A stretch of DNA of 64,000 nt from contig NZ_LN898229.1 in assembly GCF_001457835.1 (NCBI RefSeq), positions 302,082 through 366,081 of the forward strand, written 5' to 3'. Every line of letters begins with the position of its first letter. Positions within the stretch are counted from its first letter, which is position 1. The translations under genes and the position numbers were made by a program. The notes under the pieces are model-generated. The model saw only the letters and a list, made by a program, of their open reading frames with translations, did no database searches and had not been told where the DNA came from. The DNA is from Fenollaria timonensis (GTDB taxonomy: Bacteria > Bacillota > Clostridia > Tissierellales > Peptoniphilaceae). This document shows positions 59,601-64,000 of this stretch, one piece after another.

Positions 59601-60704
59601 ATGCTAAAAATTGGAGAAAATATTCTTCAGAAGCGAAAAGAAAGAGGCATAACTCAGGAAGAATTAGCAGAATTTATGATGGTAACAAAGGCTTCCGTAT
59701 CAAAATGGGAGACAGGTCAAAGCTATCCAGATATTTTACTTCTACCAAAACTTGCCACTTTTTTTAATATAAGTGTGGATGAATTAATAGGATATGATCC
59801 AGATTTATCTTCAGCTCAAATACAAAAATTTTATATAGACTTAGAGAATCGTGTTCCTGATGCAGGTATGGATAGTATCGTAGAAGATATTAAAATTAAA
59901 ATTAAACAATACTATTCTTGCTTTGATCTCCTATACTATATGGCTTTGTTTATTTTGAACCATTGTGATTTAGCAACTGATTATGTAAAAAAAGAGGAAT
60001 ATCTAGAATACACAAATAATATACTAAGAAGAGTGTGCGATCATTCTAAAAATCCTATATTAAAAGAACAATCATTGAGCTTGAGGGCAGCCTGTTTAAT
60101 TAGTTTAGGAAAACCAGAAGAAGCATTAAATATTTTGCCATCTTAGGACATGCTATCTATATCAAAAGATTGTTTAGTGGCTTCAGCTTATTTAAAAACG
60201 AAGAAGGAAAATGAAGCAGATCAAAAACTACAAATAATGATTTATAAGAACGTAATTGATTTAATCACTCTTCTTATGATGAAGAGCAGTTTGCATGATG
60301 AGGATTGGGTCGAAACCTTGGAAAGAGTGGAGGTTTTAATAGAAACTTTTAATCTTACTGAAATAAATGTTTCTATAGTTTTAAATTTTTATTTATCCTT
60401 GGCAACGCACTATATTGAAGATAATAATCTCAAACTTGCTAGTCAATATGTAGAAAAATTACTCAACCTACTAATAGAGAGTAAGGAAAAAACGTTTAAG
60501 ATAAGAGGCGATGAGTATTTTAATCAAATAGATGAATGGCTTGATGAAAATTTATTATTATCTACGAATCCAAATAGAAGTGACGATATGATTGTTTGCT
60601 TTTATTTAGAAGCAATAGCTAATAATGAGAGTTTTAAAGGAATTATTTCTGAAGGAAAGGTAAAGTTCTTAGTCGATAAGGTTAGAGAAATATACTCTCT
60701 ATAG
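59601..60704 (+). pseudogene. XRE-family regulator with helical (TPR-like) C-terminus, interrupted by TAG
   Basis: The N-terminal helix-turn-helix is intact (ILQKRKERGITQEELAEFMMVTKASVSKWETGQSYPD), followed by an alpha-helical sensor. The frame ends at TAG (60144-60146) after EEALNILPS and continues in the same frame as DMLSISKDCLVASAYLKTKK to 60704; the full length would be about 367 residues. A Gln codon (CAG) changed to TAG would explain it. The truncated 181-residue product keeps the DNA-binding domain. In relatives this gene controls the neighbouring exporter. AGGAGGT precedes the ATG. Confidence 0.8.
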
Positions 60705-60731
60705 TTTTTCAACTGTAAATTAATCAGAAAC

Positions 60732-60768
60732 AAAGATACCTGTACCGTATATAATACAGGTATCTTTT
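60732..60768 (+). terminator. Terminator of the PLDc_N/ABC/XRE cassette
   Basis: AAAGATACCTGTA pairs with TACAGGTATCTTT, followed by TAA-rich sequence. Confidence 0.75.
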
Positions 60769-60887
60769 AACGCCTATATCTTAGGTTTGTGCAAAAGAGA
60801 AATAATCAACCTATAAACTTAAGCATTAAATTGTAACAATAAGCAAACAGTTATAGGCCCGCTGTCAAACGTATTGATTGTACAAAG

Positions 60888-61104
60888 CGGACAGACACAG
60901 CAAAAGAGAGCAAAAGTCAATTTGCTCTCTAATGGTATTTTAATCAATTTTTGTGTCATATCAACGAATAGTCGCTGTACTAAATTTTTAGATAAAATGT
61001 GATGATTACGCGAAATGGAGCTTTGAGGCAAGCGGAGCGTACGTACGGGTACTCGAGCATTGCCGAACAAGCGAATGAGCGTAAGGGCGCGTTCTAGCAA
61101 AATT
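60888..61104. repeat. Dispersed repeat, copy 4, containing the pepC terminator
   Basis: This block abuts the stop of the first PepC gene. It shares ACTCGAGCATTGCCGA (61051-61066) exactly with copy 2 and the GAGAGCAAA...TTTGCTCTC hairpin region with copy 3. That hairpin (60906-60929), followed by TTTTGC on the minus strand, can serve as the terminator of the PepC genes. GTACGTACGGGTAC is palindromic. Confidence 0.6.
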
Positions 61105-62448
61105 TTATGCTAGTGATCCCATCGGATCCCACGGTTTTAATACAACCGGTGCCTTCTTATAATCTTCTTGTTCCTTCTTAGTCAAGTACTTCTTATCAAC
61201 TACGGCTTGATAAACGAAGCTATCGAACCATTCATCGCTCATAACGAAGTGGCCTTTGTAGCCAAATTCGTCGCCCCATGAGTTTTCGACTTTGAATCTA
61301 ACTGGCTTAGTGCCGTCCATTTCAACGCCTGTAAATGTCATGGCGTGTGTCATTAGTGAGTAGCCGTAATCAAGACCATCTTCCTTAGAGATTTCTAGGT
61401 CGATGCCAAATAGTGTTTCGTAATCTATAACATCTTTAGCAAGTGTAGCTCTCTTATCATCTTTGCCGCCATTGAACATGTCTTTACCTACGTCGCAGCC
61501 GAACCAAACTGGCATGCCGTCTTGCAATTGCTTAACGATGGCTCTCTTTAGGTCTTCGATTTTTAGATTTAAGTGCTTAACTTCTCTGCCTTCAACGATA
61601 TTGCCAAGGTACTTGATTGTGAATGTCTTGTTGAATGGCTTATCCTTTGTTGGCGCGTTTATGATTGAAACGAAGTCATCTAGGTTTAAGCCGACATATT
61701 TCTTGAAAAAGCTTTGTGGTGTTAAATTCTTTTCTTCTATAAGCTTATGGTCTTTGTCGTGTGCAATGAAGTCGAAGCTTTCTGGAAGCTCGCCAAGTGT
61801 TGCAGTTAAGACGTTAAATACATCTTGTAGAGCCGCTTCTTTAAGTGCATTTACTTCTGCTTTGCTCTTTCCTTCCTTAACTGCTTCTCTTAGAGTAACT
61901 GTATTTTTTCTAAGTATCTTTGAAAGGTACTTATTTAGCTCTCTTGTGTTTGATGAAGCGACTGTTTCTGGATAAACGTATTTTGGCACAAGACCATATT
62001 TATTAACGATGTTTACAAACATATCCCATTGGCCGCCATCACATAGTGGGTCGCCCATAAGGTATTGCATTACTCTATCTTCTATCGGCTCATCTGCCTT
62101 TTCGATAACTGTTTCGAAATAGTAGTTACTTCTTTCTAATTTATCAAAGAAGAATGGATAGCTTTGCGATAGTTCAAAATTTTCTAAGTTATATTTTTTA
62201 ATTATGACATTTCTCATAAAGTTTAGTGAAGCAAACATCCAGCATCTGCCTGATGCCTTTTGGTTACATACGCAACCATTGTCAATATCGATATTAAACT
62301 TATATGGATTTGCCTTGATTTTGTTTACATCTGTCGCAACTTTTCTAATACCGCTTTGAACTGCAGCGTTCATGGCAACGATATTCTTCTTGTCTGAGAA
62401 AAATTCTTTTTCTAATTCATTTAATTTATCTGTGCTTAATTGTCTCAT
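61105..62448 (-). CDS. pepC: Aminopeptidase C / bleomycin hydrolase (PepC), canonical C-terminus
   Basis: Papain-family cysteine aminopeptidase (C1B) of 447 residues, cytoplasmic. Catalytic residues are all visible: Gln and Cys in NQKASGRCWMFASLN (about residue 70), His in LMTHAMTFTGV and Asn in KVENSWGDEFG. It ends KPWDPMGSLA, the C-terminal arm that in this family reaches into the active site and makes the enzyme an aminopeptidase. It lies 10 bases after a paralogue, and the pair suggests a strong peptide-degrading capacity, fitting a peptide-fermenting anaerobe. Confidence 0.93.
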   Translation of the reverse strand: MRQLSTDKLNELEKEFFSDKKNIVAMNAAVQSGIRKVATDVNKIKANPYKFNIDIDNGCVCNQKASGRCWMFASLNFMRNVIIKKYNLENFELSQSYPFFFDKLERSNYYFETVIEKADEPIEDRVMQYLMGDPLCDGGQWDMFVNIVNKYGLVPKYVYPETVASSNTRELNKYLSKILRKNTVTLREAVKEGKSKAEVNALKEAALQDVFNVLTATLGELPESFDFIAHDKDHKLIEEKNLTPQSFFKKYVGLNLDDFVSIINAPTKDKPFNKTFTIKYLGNIVEGREVKHLNLKIEDLKRAIVKQLQDGMPVWFGCDVGKDMFNGGKDDKRATLAKDVIDYETLFGIDLEISKEDGLDYGYSLMTHAMTFTGVEMDGTKPVRFKVENSWGDEFGYKGHFVMSDEWFDSFVYQAVVDKKYLTKKEQEDYKKAPVVLKPWDPMGSLA

Positions 62449-62458
62449 CTTCTACCTC

Positions 62459-63769
62459 CTACGATTCCCATGGCATAAGCTTGATAGGCTCTTCATCAAG
62501 GGCTGCAAGCTCTTCTGCATTTAGGTATTTCTTCTTCGGAATGATTTCGAAAGCGTAGTTATCAAACCAAGCCTCGTCCATAACTAGGTAGCCTCTGATG
62601 CCGGCCTTTTCGCCCCAAGAGTTTTCGACCTTGAACTTAAGTCCTTCATCAGTCCTGTCGTAGCCAACTAGGACCATGGCGTGAGTAGTGTTTGACTCGC
62701 AAGTTTCCATGCGTTCAACCTTAGTTTGCTTTGTATCTATGTCAAATAAACTGTCTCTATCAAGTAAATTGTATACAAGATGGCCAGTTCCGTCGCCGTC
62801 ACGCGATACGAAGGAGTCTTTACCAACGTCGCAGCCGAACCATAGAGCTTCGTCGTCATCAAGCATAGCCACGATGATGTCCTTCATTCTTTGCATTGAA
62901 ACGTTTAAATATCTTAGTGAACCGCCAATTCTTTGTTGAATAAAGTCTCTTTCGTAAACTTTATTTTCTTCCTTGTCCTTGCCTGGATAGTTGCCTAGTT
63001 CAACGTATTCACTTATATCGTCTGCCATAAATTCTCTGTAAAAGTCAATGGCTGTGATGTTTCTTCTCTCAATAAGTTCGTCGTCTTTGTTCTTCATAAT
63101 CAAATCGAATCTCTTTGGAGGCACACCTAGGGCAATGGCTGTGATCTTGTAAACGTCTTTAAGTGCCTTGTCCTTGATCTCTTCGATTTCTGCATCTATT
63201 TTTGCATTTCTAATGTCTTTAGCAGCAATCTTTAGTCTCTTGTCAAGAACGAAGATTAAATTATCAGTCTTTTTCACGTCAGCTGTGTCTGGATAAAAGT
63301 ATTCAGGGACTATGCCATATTTGCTGATTAGTCTTGAGAATGTTGTCCACCAAGCTCCGTCGTCAGCTGCGTAGAAGATAACGCCTCTATTAAGCCTATC
63401 ATCAAGGTCTTTGTCTTTAAGCGCGATAACATCTTCAAGGTATTGATTAGCCCTTTCAAGCTTGTCAAAGAAGTATAGGTACTTGTGTGAAAACTCAATG
63501 TCACCTAGCTTAAACTTCTTCATCATATTTACTCTGATAACGTTAAGGCCAGCAAACATCCAGCATCTACCGGATTGTCTTTGGTTTGTCATCTTGCCTA
63601 TATTTATAGTTTTCTTGAATACATCTGGGTTTTTTGTAAGCTTTGCATAATTTATGGAAGCGTCCATGATGCCTGCAGATGCAATCATATTTTGTGCTGC
63701 CTTGTTAAAGTTCTCGTCATATGACTTTTTGAACTTAGCAAGGACATCTTTTGTAATTGATTTTTGCAT
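62459..63769 (-). CDS. Aminopeptidase C paralogue with shortened C-terminus
   Basis: Second C1B protease, 436 residues. Catalytic Gln/Cys in NQRQSGRCWMFAGLN, His in NTTHAMVLVGY and Asn in KVENSWGEKAG are kept. It ends EEPIKLMPWES, so the usual DPMGALA tail is missing. In bleomycin hydrolase the tail limits the enzyme to exopeptidase action, so loss may permit longer substrates (inference). GGAGGACAAT lies upstream. It is the promoter-proximal gene of the pair. Confidence 0.9.
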   Translation of the reverse strand: MQKSITKDVLAKFKKSYDENFNKAAQNMIASAGIMDASINYAKLTKNPDVFKKTINIGKMTNQRQSGRCWMFAGLNVIRVNMMKKFKLGDIEFSHKYLYFFDKLERANQYLEDVIALKDKDLDDRLNRGVIFYAADDGAWWTTFSRLISKYGIVPEYFYPDTADVKKTDNLIFVLDKRLKIAAKDIRNAKIDAEIEEIKDKALKDVYKITAIALGVPPKRFDLIMKNKDDELIERRNITAIDFYREFMADDISEYVELGNYPGKDKEENKVYERDFIQQRIGGSLRYLNVSMQRMKDIIVAMLDDDEALWFGCDVGKDSFVSRDGDGTGHLVYNLLDRDSLFDIDTKQTKVERMETCESNTTHAMVLVGYDRTDEGLKFKVENSWGEKAGIRGYLVMDEAWFDNYAFEIIPKKKYLNAEELAALDEEPIKLMPWES

Positions 63770-63848
63770 ATTGTCCTCCTTTATATATAAATTATTTCAT
63801 CTCTCGTAATAATTATAACTCTTTAAAAATATTTTTGCAAGTATATTA

Positions 63849-63872
63849 AAAGGGAAAGACAAAATCTTTCCC
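63849..63872 (-). terminator. Terminator of the gene entering from the right edge
   Basis: GGGAAAGA-CAAAA-TCTTTCCC; on the minus strand it is followed by TTTTAATA. Confidence 0.75.
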
Positions 63873-63897
63873 TCTATATCCAGCCGTATAAATAAAA

Positions 63898-64000
63898 CTA
63901 TTTAGATCCTAATTCTCTGTCTATAGTAATCTTTGCTGCGATGTTGCCATCAGCAAGTGTGAAGTTATCAACAATATCAAGAGCAAGCTCTTCTTCTTCG
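63898..64000 (-). CDS. C-terminal end of an unidentified protein (continues beyond window)
   Basis: The minus strand is open from the right edge to a TAG at 63898-63900, ending LADGNIAAKITIDRELGSK, preceded by an acidic EEEELALDIVDNFT. The terminator just downstream supports a real gene end. The 33 visible residues are too few for an assignment. Confidence 0.6.
   Translation of the reverse strand, partial: EEEELALDIVDNFTLADGNIAAKITIDRELGSK

Noticed and set aside
1-64000. CRISPR array, tRNA or rRNA genes
   Set aside because: No regularly spaced repeats, tRNA-like cloverleaf sequences or rRNA were recognised on reading; a tRNAscan/CRISPR search was not possible.

Overview
The window looks like a chromosome segment of a low-GC anaerobic Gram-positive bacterium, most likely from the Peptoniphilaceae/Tissierellia area. 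This is inferred from the hybrid-cluster protein, LytR-CpsA-Psr and LTA-synthase-type wall enzymes, an SLH/WG-repeat surface protein, DUF3793, DUF3798, strong AGGAGG ribosome sites and frequent TTG starts. The species cannot be named from the sequence.

Layout. 0-1.2 kb: right end of an ISL3-family element. 1.6-7.3 kb: cell-envelope genes (LCP protein, LtaS-like sulfatase), a flavin reductase, folC and an orphan response regulator. 7.4-10.6 kb: a cobalamin/heme/iron-type ABC importer behind a leader that carries a transcription terminator. 10.7-17.4 kb: DUF3793 with a DtxR-like palindrome, a BMP/sugar-type ABC importer with a DUF3798 lipoprotein behind a structured 170-nt leader, and an AhpD-like protein. 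17.8-21.4 kb: a tight four-gene operon (acyl-CoA-dehydrogenase fold, PhnD fold without signal peptide, core MetE, OsmC) that looks like an uncharacterised sulfur or methyl pathway. 21.7-28.1 kb: Fic protein, SDR, GNAT, an ABC-2 exporter and purC. 28.2-29.7 kb: an IS3-family element inserted, with a 4-bp target duplication, inside the terminator hairpin of purC. 29.7-38.3 kb: a defence operon joining a large STAND NTPase to a type III restriction-modification system. 38.5-45.1 kb: SLH/WG-repeat protein, cysteine hydrolase, an nqrBCDEF operon without nqrA, and a lipoprotein. 45.1-47.6 kb: HIRAN and J-domain genes plus a metallopeptidase-like gene, two of them broken. 47.6-53.8 kb: a Dlt-like surface-modification operon with added acetyltransferase and deacetylase functions. 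54.0-57.1 kb: hcp with its probable HcpR-type regulator, and a small autoregulated HTH/membrane-protein pair. 57.7-60.7 kb: a PLDc_N/ABC/XRE cassette with two in-frame stops. 61.1-63.8 kb: two tandem PepC-type cysteine aminopeptidases.

The most interesting systems are: (1) the Dlt-like operon, where an AMP-ligase, carrier protein, MBOAT and SGNH hydrolase are combined with a GNAT, a NodB deacetylase fused to the SGNH protein, and a dedicated Sfp; (2) the dehydrogenase-fold/PhnD/MetE/OsmC operon; (3) the NqrA-less Na+-NQR; (4) the STAND-type III R-M operon. A dispersed repeat family (about 100-220 bp) recurs at four places, three of them directly after stop codons. Four genes between 46 and 61 kb carry single stop or frameshift lesions in otherwise conserved frames.

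All family calls rest on motif recognition from memory; no database search was run.
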